From the NCBI RefSeq assembly GCF_051020975.1, contig NC_135044.1, forward strand, positions 1,180,501-1,244,500: a DNA stretch of 64,000 nt, in the 5' to 3' direction. Below, piece after piece: positions 54,766 to 64,000 of the stretch (positions are counted from its first letter, which is position 1; the number at the start of each line of letters is the position of its first letter). The position numbers and the translations under genes were made by a program. The notes beneath the pieces were generated by a model. It ran no database searches. It had not been told where the DNA came from and saw nothing but the letters and a program-made list of their open reading frames with translations. The stretch is from Osmia lignaria lignaria. Lineage: Eukaryota; Arthropoda; Insecta; Hymenoptera; Megachilidae.

Positions 54766-56878
54766 ATGGTGCAAGCTGTAGGCCGCGCGTTGGATGTGCT
54801 CGTGCTGACTGCACTTCTGACGCTGTTGTTCGTCGATCAAGTAAGAACGACGACGAAGAACTGTTTTAATGATGCAGCCATCGTATACCGCTGCAGCATG
54901 CTATAGCCCTGTAGAATGTTAGCGCATATCTCGTGTACCAGTGTCTCCTTGTTCTATTCTGCTCGACTTGAGGCCGATCAATACATCGGTTTCACGCACG
55001 GTTCGTCCGTGTCTAGACAATGAACCTTTGTTCGTTGTGTTTCTCATTCATGCGTAAGTCTTTTCCACGTCCACTTTTTTTTTCATGACAACTCGAACTG
55101 CTACGCTTCATCTTCCTTGAACCAATGATACATGACGAATTGTTATTGCACCGTACACATATCCTCGTGACAAAAACAATCCTTTCTAAGTATGTAATAG
55201 AATGATCCTCGATGGCCACGAGATTATCGATGGAATTTTGGTGCAGCAAGTATAGTGGCACATCTTTCTAAAAATTCTTCAATTTTTCAATATTACTTTT
55301 TATCCATTTCCACAATTCATTCTTCCTGCAGGAAATATTAAACAAAACGTCTGAACAAATTTGCATGTTTCAATTACATTATATTTAATTGTTTTCATTT
55401 AATGATACTTACATTTTTATTGATCTTTTCAGGTGTCTTCTAGGCTGTGCAATGGAGGGCATGTGTAAGTTTGCATTTTCTTTATACTTCACAGATTTAG
55501 ATACTTTACATAGAATTGAAATAACTTGAGTAATCATTTTCTTTTCTAGCTGCTCTCCTCCAAAACAGTGCTGTTCCTTTGGCTGTTGTTACGCTGTATT
55601 TCAACTTCACTCTGCATCAGACATGTTTAATTTCCTGTTTTGGACTTACTGGTACTTATGGTTAGTTCTTTAGCTTTTAGTACCATAGTATCTTTTCTAA
55701 CAGGTGATACTGATCGCAAGTTTTTTATTATCCAGGGCAGCTGTACTTATAGGATTGGCTATAGCAGCAGCATGTGGTTGCTGGTTGTGGAAACGTCATC
55801 GCTCAGTTATGGTTGAGGATTGTACATCTTCAGATAGAGCTTCCGCAACTCCTTGGTATCCACCACCACATTACAGTCGTTGTAGTTCTTTTGTTCAAGC
55901 TCTTCCACCTCCGTACAGCGAGGTACGCTTTTCTTCCATGTGCCCTGCTAGTACTGCCAATACTAGACCTCTTGTATTACATCAGTACATTCTAATGTTT
56001 AGGTTACAGCCAAACCAGATCTGTATCCTTTGGTGATCGGCTATGACGAAGGATCTGGTAAAGGAACTTCGGGATTTGTAATGCGTTATTTTAGATCGCT
56101 CTCCCATGCGAGTACATTAGATTCTTTAAGCTCCAGTTTTATGTGTAATATGGTAAACGAAGCAAATACCATAATTCCACCACCATATTCTTGTAACAAT
56201 AGCGTGGATGAGCTTTCTGCAGTGGAATGCGAGAGAATGGAAAACATGGATGTTGGGTCGGTTGCATCGTTGGCTAATCATAGGACTACATCTGACATAT
56301 CGAGTTTAGCTGCTCAATCTCCGTGTTCGCCTCCAAGGGCAACTAGTCCAACAATAGAGGTATTTACTTATCTCGGTTCTTTTTAAAACGTAAAACGTAA
56401 ACATATATTGTTATAACGTGTAATTGTTTTATAGTTACGTGAACTTCTAGACAAGATACAACAGCTACCACAGTTACCTAATGGACATAGCACCGTTTTG
56501 CCTTGTTATCAGAATCGACCTCAAGTTTTGTCTACGCCAAACGCGAACGGCTCTACGCAACGGCCTTTAAGTCCAGGAGACGTTGGATCTTACAAAGCTA
56601 GAAGAACACGTGGAAAAATGTATATGCCATTAGGACTTCCAAGCTCAAAAAACAAAGCGAAACGGTGGCTATCGCGTTCGGCACCGACGACACCATCAGG
56701 CACGATGCCAATGTCGTTTTTACCCGGTCAAAGTAGACGACCATCTGAAACGGGTAACAACAATCAGCAAGTGGTTCCGTTGCTTTCGGAACAAGACGAA
56801 ACAGAATGCAATAACGTAGATCAAGTAAACGACATTCCATTGTTGTCCGAACAAGAAGAGGATCAACAGGAAACATGA
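54766..56878 (+). CDS. WBP1/VOPP1-like single-pass membrane protein with PPxY motifs
   Basis: Six exons (54766-54840, 55433-55464, 55550-55660, 55736-55922, 56003-56359, 56435-56878) join in one frame to 401 residues. Residues 1-25 form a hydrophobic signal peptide (VLVLTALLTLLFV). A short Cys-rich ectodomain follows (CSPPKQCCSFGCC), then an aromatic stretch and a transmembrane helix around residues 66-91 (WAAVLIGLAIAAACGCWLW), and KRHR as stop-transfer. The cytoplasmic tail is Ser/Pro-rich, with PPPY at about 130-133 and 194-197, sites that bind WW domains of NEDD4-type ligases or Yorkie/YAP-type proteins. The CC-x-x-x-CC plus membrane helix plus PPxY layout matches WBP1/VOPP1; the tail is longer than in those proteins. 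Shisa-type proteins share a similar plan and are the main alternative. The WW-binding role is inferred. Confidence 0.75.
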
Positions 56879-58275
56879 CAAAACGTCTAAGTGTATTTAA
56901 CGAATTAAGTATTAAGAAGTCTATTCAGATATCGTCATCCCAAGTAATCTATATATTTTTTAATATGGCTGGTGAACTCCTTATCGCGAATTTTAAGCGA
57001 AGAGTAACCGTGTATAAAGTTTGACAATTGATTTCGTCCAAAGACAAACGTTGCCAGCGCTTCTAGATTCAAGAACCGTTTCGACACTATGATCTAACTA
57101 TTTTTTGTTGTATCAATAGCCAATGCCATAGTATCTGTTCACTGTTCTAGCAGATCTTTTAACTGAATCGAGGCGAGTTAGAATGATAACTGATATTATA
57201 ATCTTTCAGTTTATGGAATAGCATGCAGTTAACGTACAGACAGATATTAAAAACACAAGAAACACGTACACAAAATATTATGATGATAGATCTTCTGTAG
57301 ACAATATTTGAGCTCTGCTTGAGATCACGATCGAAATATGCAATTTTATACATCGAACAGTTTAATTTTTGCCTAAACGGTAACTTTAATGAAACGTAAG
57401 TTGTAAAGAAGAAGAAGAAAATGAGAAAAATGAAATTCTTAGCTGTTGCATCGATAAGTTTTAGTCAGTACACACTAATACAGTATCCATCCAAAGACAG
57501 CCAGCCAGAGAGAAGTTAAGGACAATATACGAGTAAAAGTAGTGCGAGTTTGAGTGTGAATGAAACATCGACGTAAATTTTTCACGAGTCAACGTACAAT
57601 ATCAATTTTGTTTAGTAGATAAAACAAGATTCATTGTGAGAGAAAAAAAAACATGATTGCAAGCACAACGATTACAGAATATCGACGATTTTATTCAAAA
57701 CGGTGCAAAAATGTCGAGAACAGTTGATATAGACGCCGAACAGTTAGGAAGAGAAACGATGAATCTGCCGTTTATAGGATTTAATGAGCATTTGTTACAA
57801 CTAATCACAGACTTTATTCTTAAAAGCGTAATATGAAACCGTCATTTCAATTATACCACTCATTCACATACACACCATGTATTAACATGTATTTTTTTAT
57901 GAATCGGATAAAAAAAATAAATCCAAGCTTTTAAGAGATCGTTTCAACTGTTACCGTATTATCCCGTTGTTACTATTTCAAAAACGATCTACCGTATTAC
58001 AATAAAGATGTTTGAAGTATCTTTATACTTTACTCACAATCTGCGTCCTTATCATTTTTATGTTTGAGAAACAACAACTTTCGATGCCAGCAAGAGATAC
58101 TTATATTCAATTTCAAATTTGAAACGATTGTTAAGCGCGGGAAAGAATCGAGAATCGATATTTGAAAAATTCAAACAAGAAATATAACCTATAAATCAAA
58201 TGGTGATTTAAAATGCGTTATAGCCGCTTACAAACTCGGTAGCGTAACGTTCCTGGTTAATAAAAAAGGCAAAAA
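56879..58275 (+). other. 3' UTR of the WBP1/VOPP1-like gene and short spacer to LSM7
   Basis: No coding potential. An AATAAA near 58001-58006 could end a 3' UTR of about 1.1 kb. The LSM7 start codon lies about 270 bp later. Confidence 0.5.
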
Positions 58276-58834
58276 ATGTCTGTAAGTATAGAGAAAATAG
58301 CTTGATACCTTTCACCTTGTTAAAAAAAAATCAATAGAATGGTCTGATTGATACGTTTCCTTTTACAGGCGACGAAACAGGTAAAGGTTTGTTATTCTAA
58401 TAACATAACCCTCAACTCCTTCAATCTCTTTATGTTTCTTACAGCAGCAAAATGCTCACGGCGAGCCTAAAGAGAAAAAGAGGAAAGAGAGTATCCTTGA
58501 TCTTTCGAAATATTTGGAGAAAAACATTAGAGTGAAATTTGCTGGAGGAAGGGAAGCTGCAGGAATTTTGAAAGGCTACGATCCCCTTCTCAATTTGGTA
58601 TTAGACAATACTACCGAATACCTCAGAGGTAATTTCATCAAGCATATGCTGGTTACAATGTTTTAATTGTTTATTACAATATTTACATTTATAGATCCTG
58701 ATGATCCATACAAACTGAATCAAGATACTCGTATGTTAGGCTTGGTTGTATGTAGAGGTACGTCTGTGGTACTCATATGCCCGGTAGATGGAATGGAATC
58801 TATTCAAAATCCTTTTATACAACAGGAAGGTTAA
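58276..58834 (+). CDS. LSM7: U6 snRNA-associated Sm-like protein LSm7
   Basis: The exons are 58276-58281 (Met-Ser), 58369-58380 (12 nt), 58445-58628 and 58695-58834 (TAA 58832-58834), giving 113 residues against 103 in human. The core is highly conserved: KKRKESILDLSKYLEKNIRV, the Sm1 motif (GGREAAGILKGYDPLLNLVL) and the Sm2 motif (GLVVCRGTSVVLICP). LSm7 is part of the cytoplasmic LSm1-7 ring (mRNA decapping) and the nuclear LSm2-8 ring (U6 snRNA binding). The third exon's acceptor reads ACAGCAG, a NAGNAG tandem site that could drop one Gln. The two tiny 5' exons rest on splice signals and phase and are less certain than the rest. Confidence 0.94.
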
Positions 58835-58928
58835 ACAAATTTGTTTTTATAAATCAAGGTTCTATAAGAAGTATAAGCTTGTAAGGAACCTGATTTATAA
58901 ACTGTAACGTTTGGATGAATTTGTTACA

Positions 58929-58934
58929 ATAAAA
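58929..58934 (+). terminator. Likely LSM7 polyadenylation signal
   Basis: An AATAAA about 95 bp after the LSM7 stop. The convergent chitin deacetylase stop codon is only about 145 bp further on, so the two 3' ends are very close. Confidence 0.5.
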
Positions 58935-59077
58935 CTAGAAGTAATTTTTTTATGTTATAAATTATGTGAACTTATGATAATGGAAATGTGTAGTAAATAC
59001 ACATGATTTTCTTATAAAAATACAAACACAGGTTTGTTTGTTCCTTTCTAAAGTAAATGTAATAACTTATTACTGCA

Positions 59078-62000
59078 TTATTCCAATCCAAATTCGTTTC
59101 TTAACCATGGATATTCTTTAGGGCATTCGAAACAAGTGTGTAAATACCGATACGATTTAAGTACTCTACTTGGTAACTTACAACTACTCGGTAAATCACA
59201 AGCCACCTCAAACGGTTGAAATTGATACGTGCCACATTGCCAAGGCTCGAAGTTATCGATTGCGTTCAAGGAAGTTGGTTGACGTATCCACTCGATCACT
59301 TGATGACTCGTTACGAAATACACGTCGCTTAGACGAAGTACATCGTCCATGAATTTCTAAGAGGAAATAAATCCAATCGATCAACAGCGTTAAGGCATTT
59401 AAGTCCGAGCTTACAAGCTACTTACGTTAAACGCATAAAAATACGTTGGTTCTCGAAACCAAGATGCATGGAAATGTAATCCAAAAGGTGCACGATTGCT
59501 GTGATAATGCCTTTTAAAATTCAGCATCAATATTCCATACACATCTTCTCCAGATAAATTCGAAGAGCAGATGTCCATTTTTGTACAAACGTATTCCTGA
59601 CATAGATATCTTTTGTAGTGCTGTTGTTTTGTTTGAAGGCATCGTAAACAAGCGTTACTTCATTCTTGGCTTACTTACACCTGCCAAAAGTTGATTTAGT
59701 GGTAGTTCCCAGATCCCTGGGTACGCACGGGTTGGACAAAGCTGTTCAGGACCTACGCAATCATGCGGTGGCCTGTAATCCAATGTGTACGGCCAGATAG
59801 GAGGGTCGGAAAACGGTGCCAGCATGGATGAGTCGTAAACGAATCCGAACTCTGACATCATTAGGAACTGTCGGTTCCAACCAACGCGCAGAAAAGGTGC
59901 CCTCAAACCTACCCGGTTTCAAATCAATCTAATTGGAAACGAAGATGATAAAATACGAAGCCTGCAAAGAAATCATCGCTTGCCTTTGATGTCCTTCAAA
60001 CGAACTGCAGCGTATTTATGAATAATATTCGCCACGCCAACCATCTCGTCGAACCAGTCTTCGATAGTGGCGTTTCGCGACCACCATTCCTCGGGACCTC
60101 GATGCCTGGTCAATTAGAACAAATTAGATAATTAACGCGTTCACTGCCACGGTGAAACCAGCAGAGTATGTAACAGCAAGGAACTCTTACGTGACGGAAT
60201 GCGCGGCAATTTCATGCCCGATGTTCCACAAATACTGTACGTCCCTGTAATTCGTATACTGGTGGCTAACATAAAACGTGCCACGAACCGGGCATCCGTT
60301 TGGATTTTTCCTGTCGCTTGAGAAAATTTCTAAAAATCAGATCAAAAGCGATAAGCGTCCAGCTTTCTCCGATCAAGGTATACACTTGACGAAATAAGGC
60401 CACGCTTTCTTACTTGAATAGAGTTCGAAATTCTCTGCGTTTACTGCATCGTCAAACGTAATCGTTATCATCTGAGGAACAGTGGAATCAGTCAGATTAC
60501 CAGGAATTTCTGTTCCATCCTCGGAGCACCAACAATTCGGCAAGTGGCATTCTTTGGGATTACAAGTCGACGCACCGTTTGGATCGTTTCGAACATCTAT
60601 AAATTAATTATTTGGACTAAAATGATTTTTCAATTGAAAATAGAAAATTAAACGATTCGAGTAATGGCCAGGTCTGGTTCAGAATTGTGAGGGGGTCCCG
60701 GGGCCCTCCCTATAGCCCCAGTGCAAGCCACCATGGGGGTTTTAGCGGATAAAAATCCCGCACTCCCTTGGGCCTCCCTAGGGGGGCTGGAGGTGTCTTT
60801 GGAAGATTTCCCCCACGTAAAAAAAAAAGAAGAAAGGTCTGGTTCAGAATAGACGTAGAAAGAACGGTGAACATTGAACTTGCAAGTATTTCTTACCGCA
60901 CCAGCCTTCGTCAGAGCCATCGGGACAATCGACACTACCGTCGCAAAAGTATGTAGCCGGGAAGCAAGTTCCATCGCCGCAAGCCAAATGCTTCTCATCG
61001 CAATCGCCGTTCTTCAGCAGCGGTCTCGGTGGTTGCGTCTCTATAAAACGCTTCAGAAAGGAGCATGGTAGAAAATGGACAAATTGATGGTTCTTCTGAC
61101 AAGCAAAATTCTAATGGATAACTCGTAGAATCGTCTGGTGTTAAATTTTTCCTTGTCGGAAGTAGCAGGAATTTGATCATTTTCTGCCATACTTCTTTCT
61201 AATCTCAATTTGCTGAATCGATCGGTTAAAAATCTATATATTAAAAAAATTTATGAATTCTATTCCGAGTTCGTCCGGCAGTTCTATCCGCCCGATTTGC
61301 ATTATTTCTTTTTTTTTAATGAAAGGTATTCTTGCATAGATAACGCAACAAGCATTGGAATACAATCTACCTTTCGCCCCTCTTAAGTTATATACTCAAA
61401 CGTGATTTTTCTGGAATTTCTCTCCACTCAAAGCTTCTTATCTCCGGTTCTAATTAAGGTACGATGTTCGTTTTTGTCTAAGAACACTCAGCGAATCAAG
61501 CTCTTTCATTTGAGCTATTGACCAGTTACATTGGATGACTTGACAAAGTTGAATTTCAATTTTTCTAATAATTTATATAAAAATTGATGTTCGAATGCGA
61601 ATTTTTCGCACGGGTCAACTAGTATAATATAAATCGTGTACCTGAGGTCACGTCACAGTTATCAACGTTTGCTTTGAAGTCGCATATCTGTCTAGAAACA
61701 TCGAACAGCAATCCCTGTGAGCACTTGAATTCAAACACCTCGTTGTCTGAAGAAACAAAAGTGATCGATCAATTGAACCGACCAATTGGGTTTTGAAAAA
61801 AATGGAACATCATTGTTCATAGTCACCTAAGCACAAGTAATACTTGGCACATTCTGTTGGAGACCAAACGTTGTGAGCCGGTGTATTCGGATTTCGATAG
61901 AACCTCTTGTCGTCGATGCACGACGGCGTTACTTCCGGTTTCTCTTTTCCCTCCGACGTGCTCGCTGAAAGGTACATACGTATATTCAAAAATTAAAACT

Positions 62001-62279
62001 GAATGATCCTCGAGTTTCTGCCAAAACTATCTTTGTCTCGTCTTCGACGCGCTAAATGTGCTAAACAAATATATCAAGTAAATGCGCGCTCCGGTATTGT
62101 TTTCAAATTTCGAAGAACCCGAGATGCGGATAATTGAAAATGTTTCGTGGCCTTTGGTATCGAAATAACACCGTAGCTTCTGGAGAAATCTACCGAGAAG
62201 ATTATCACTCGAGAACGCGTCGAAACTCACCGAAAAAGAGTAACGCGATGAAAATCAACGAACGCAACTTCGAACTCAT
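59078..62279 (-). CDS. Chitin deacetylase with peritrophin-A and LDLa domains (CDA3-like)
   Basis: Ten exons (62279-62231, 61964-61827, 61746-61642, 61040-60897, 60596-60414, 60329-60191, 60105-59984, 59908-59679, 59596-59426, 59356-59078) total 1560 nt in one frame, 519 residues. The order is signal peptide (SLIFIALLFF), CBM14 chitin-binding domain (about 31-92, six Cys), LDLa (about 108-145, ending DGSVDCPDGSDEGWC), then a CE4 deacetylase. The CE4 motifs are TFDD (192-195), HSVTH (250-254), RAPFLR (296-301) and GLHFHASW, so metal and catalytic residues are present. The enzyme deacetylates chitin in cuticle or tracheal matrix outside the cell. LDLa excludes the CDA4/5 and gut groups. Catalytic-domain wording (HRGPEEWWS, EFGFVYDSS) is closer to CDA3 than to serpentine/vermiform (CDA1/2), but the subgroup is tentative. 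Intron 7 uses a GC donor; intron 4 carries a retroposon. Confidence 0.93.
60686..60834 (+). mobile_element. Short 5'-truncated LINE-like retroposon in a chitin deacetylase intron
   Basis: A 149 bp insert is bracketed by a perfect 16 bp direct repeat (AGGTCTGGTTCAGAAT at 60670-60685 and 60835-60850) and ends in an A-rich tail at about 60818-60834. The GC-rich body (TTTTAGCGGATAAAAATCCC, CTTGGGCCTCCCTAGGGGGG) resembles 3' ends of R1-clade LINEs seen in Hymenoptera; that family assignment is from memory. It is antisense to the host gene and within its fourth intron. Confidence 0.75.
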
Positions 62280-62368
62280 GTCAATCGATCAGTAAAACGT
62301 TTCGTTTCTCGTTCTTCCTACGAGAGCAGCTCGCACTTTCCAACTGACACCTCCCTCCAGAGGCGAGC

Positions 62369-62374
62369 CTTATA
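62369..62374 (-). promoter_or_regulatory. TATA box of the chitin deacetylase gene
   Basis: TATAAG on the minus strand lies about 90 bp upstream of the ATG at 62279, a spacing that gives a 5' leader of about 60 nt. Confidence 0.5.
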
Positions 62375-62379
62375 CGACC

Positions 62380-64000
62380 GGGTATTCGCTTTACCCGTTC
62401 ATCTTCCGCCTCGCTTATTTTCACTGAGCGTCGATCGGGAAAATGTGGAGCAAGCGAAAAATCGACGAGTTTCATTTCCTCCTTGCAACGCAATCAAGCC
62501 TTAGGGGAACTTAAGGTTTAGTCCTTAACTTGAATTGGTACGTTAACCATGAAAAGACAAGAATTTTCTACGCAAGTTGGTCATTATACAAAGAACTCGA
62601 GTGGAAATTTCTTGTAACCTTTAACGACAGAACATTCTACGCGTTACACAAAGTTGAATGTTCTACGTAAAAATCTACGCATCGGCAAGAGGATGCTGTC
62701 TTCTACTTTGCCAAACGAACGATGATGCAACCACGTAAAATTGGTATTTTACAATAGACACACGCCGAGTTTCTGTTCAACCATTCCGTTCATGAGTAAC
62801 ACGCGAGCATTGGGATTTTCGAAGGTCAGTGATTGCGAATTGTAAAACGTACGAGTGTCAGAACTCGGCTAAAATCTCATCGACTGAGTTAATTTGTTCC
62901 AGATGACGGTAGGCTGGCGCAGTTCGAAGATATATTTAAAATATTTTCGCTCTTCCTTTAAATGTCTCTATAACTGTTCTCGTCGATTACCAATGTTATA
63001 GCTGAAATAACAGAGGTGTGCTGTACATTCTCGAATACTAAGGACGATGCTTGTCAACGCTTCTAATTAACCATCATCGATGAATGATTTACTCTGCTTG
63101 ATGTAAAGCACGGCGGACAGTACATATAGTGTTACTTTTGCAATTCTGTAATTATTGTCTCTAGGCTGGCAGCCAAAGAAACAGAAACCAAGAAATCATT
63201 AGAACTTTTGTTTGTTCTATCACTGATGGAAAATAAAATCCTCCAGTTGAAGTTGGGAAAAAATGAATTAACGTAGGAATAGAAGGGATAGGAAACATAT
63301 TTATGGGCTAGGAGAAATTATCCCTTTCTCTATGGCATCCATCTGTTGTAACTCATCTACCGTGTTCTTTCTTTGTTCTTATATCAATCATACGTCGAGT
63401 CTGCGTAGCGAAAGACGAGACACGTCGAGCGATGAAAGCCGGCGAAAGCGAATTACTTTCAGCCGAGTTCGGTGACTGTGTCATGGTGACACCGGCACAC
63501 CACCTGAGGCGAACCCCTTCCCTTTGTCGCGAGCAACATCACCGTGTCCTTCTCTTAGGGGGGGTACTCTAAACTTAGATACGACTCGAGGAGACTCGAT
63601 TTGAGTTCAGTACAAAACCACCATCCTCTCGAGCCACTTTCTCTCTCTCTTTCTCGCGGTTTCGTGTTTGTCGCGGCTCGTTGAAATTTCCAATAACGAG
63701 AGCTGCTGTAAACGTTCCGCTCTGATCATCTTCGATCTTCGTATAACAGAGGGAGACGTTGAAGAAAGAACACGAGTCACGCAGCGTCAAAGAAAACTGT
63801 AATACAAGCAACAGAAAGTTGGTATTGACAGAAAAATAACTCGGAGAATGGCGTACAGCTGGGACAATCGAGTTGATTTCATTGTCAGGTTCCTTTATGG
63901 TTAGTACTCGGTCATTTCTGTATGGCAAGTACCACGTGTGACGCTACATTTTTTTTTTTTTGAGAATCCATGCACCTTGTACTGATCGGGAGCATGTACC
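62380..64000. other. Upstream flank of the chitin deacetylase gene, no gene recognised
   Basis: Complex, non-repetitive DNA. A 117-codon minus-strand open frame at 63575-63928 has no family motif. It may contain cuticle-gene regulatory sequence, but I see no specific site that I can defend. Confidence 0.4.

Noticed and set aside
63575..63928. 117-codon minus-strand open frame near the right edge
   Set aside because: No signal peptide, domain or homology that I can recognise; codon use is not distinctive.

Overview
This is an insect nuclear genome segment, most likely from a hymenopteran (bee, wasp or ant). The evidence is: intron-containing genes with GT-AG splice sites, insect-type paralogues (a chitin deacetylase with peritrophin-A and LDLa modules), long CpG-containing introns and intergenic DNA, and many small TA- and TTAA-flanked repeats. 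The order-level call is inference; the gene identities come from protein motifs that I assembled by reading splice sites.

Layout. At 1-733 (minus) lies the 5' half of a NUP42-type CCCH nucleoporin gene, running off the left edge. It is divergent from ARPC4 (1590-2504, plus), an Arp2/3 complex subunit, across an 856 bp shared promoter region. After a gene-poor, microsatellite-bearing gap, the central 40 kb (about 6.7-47.2 kb, plus) is one large Nuclear factor I (NFI/CTF) gene. A candidate 27-codon first exon at 6675-6755 joins in phase to the DNA-binding-domain exons (12998-13153, 27493-27684, 27794-27977). A run of phase-1 exons and the proline- and glutamine-rich C-terminus (45387-47175) follow. 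Two extra segments with good splice sites and frame-preserving lengths (28817-28945 and 32137-32190) look like optional basic cassettes directly after the DNA-binding domain. Three more (37798-37818, 38502-38585, 39180-39223) have splice signals but break or end the frame.

The right third holds a 3' UTR and AT-rich, microsatellite-rich spacer (47-54.7 kb), then a compact block of three genes. These are a single-pass membrane protein with a CC..CC motif and two PPxY motifs resembling the WBP1/VOPP1 family (54766-56878, plus), LSM7 (58276-58834, plus), and a chitin deacetylase (59078-62279, minus, 10 exons, 519 codons). One chitin deacetylase intron has a GC donor and another holds a short LINE-like retroposon with a 16 bp target duplication. 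I recognise no gene from 62.4 to 64 kb.

The genes are functionally unrelated housekeeping and developmental loci (nuclear pore, actin nucleation, transcription factor, RNA decay and splicing, cuticle), as expected of a eukaryotic chromosome. The NFI introns contain a nested Tc1/mariner remnant, a five-copy 192 bp tandem array with a shared variant in its two outer units, a 183 bp duplication, and several TACAGGGTG- and TTAACCC-ended MITE-like elements. The less ordinary items are the alternative NFI exons, the nested and tandem repeat structures, and the GC-AG intron. I saw no clear evidence of a wholly new biological system.
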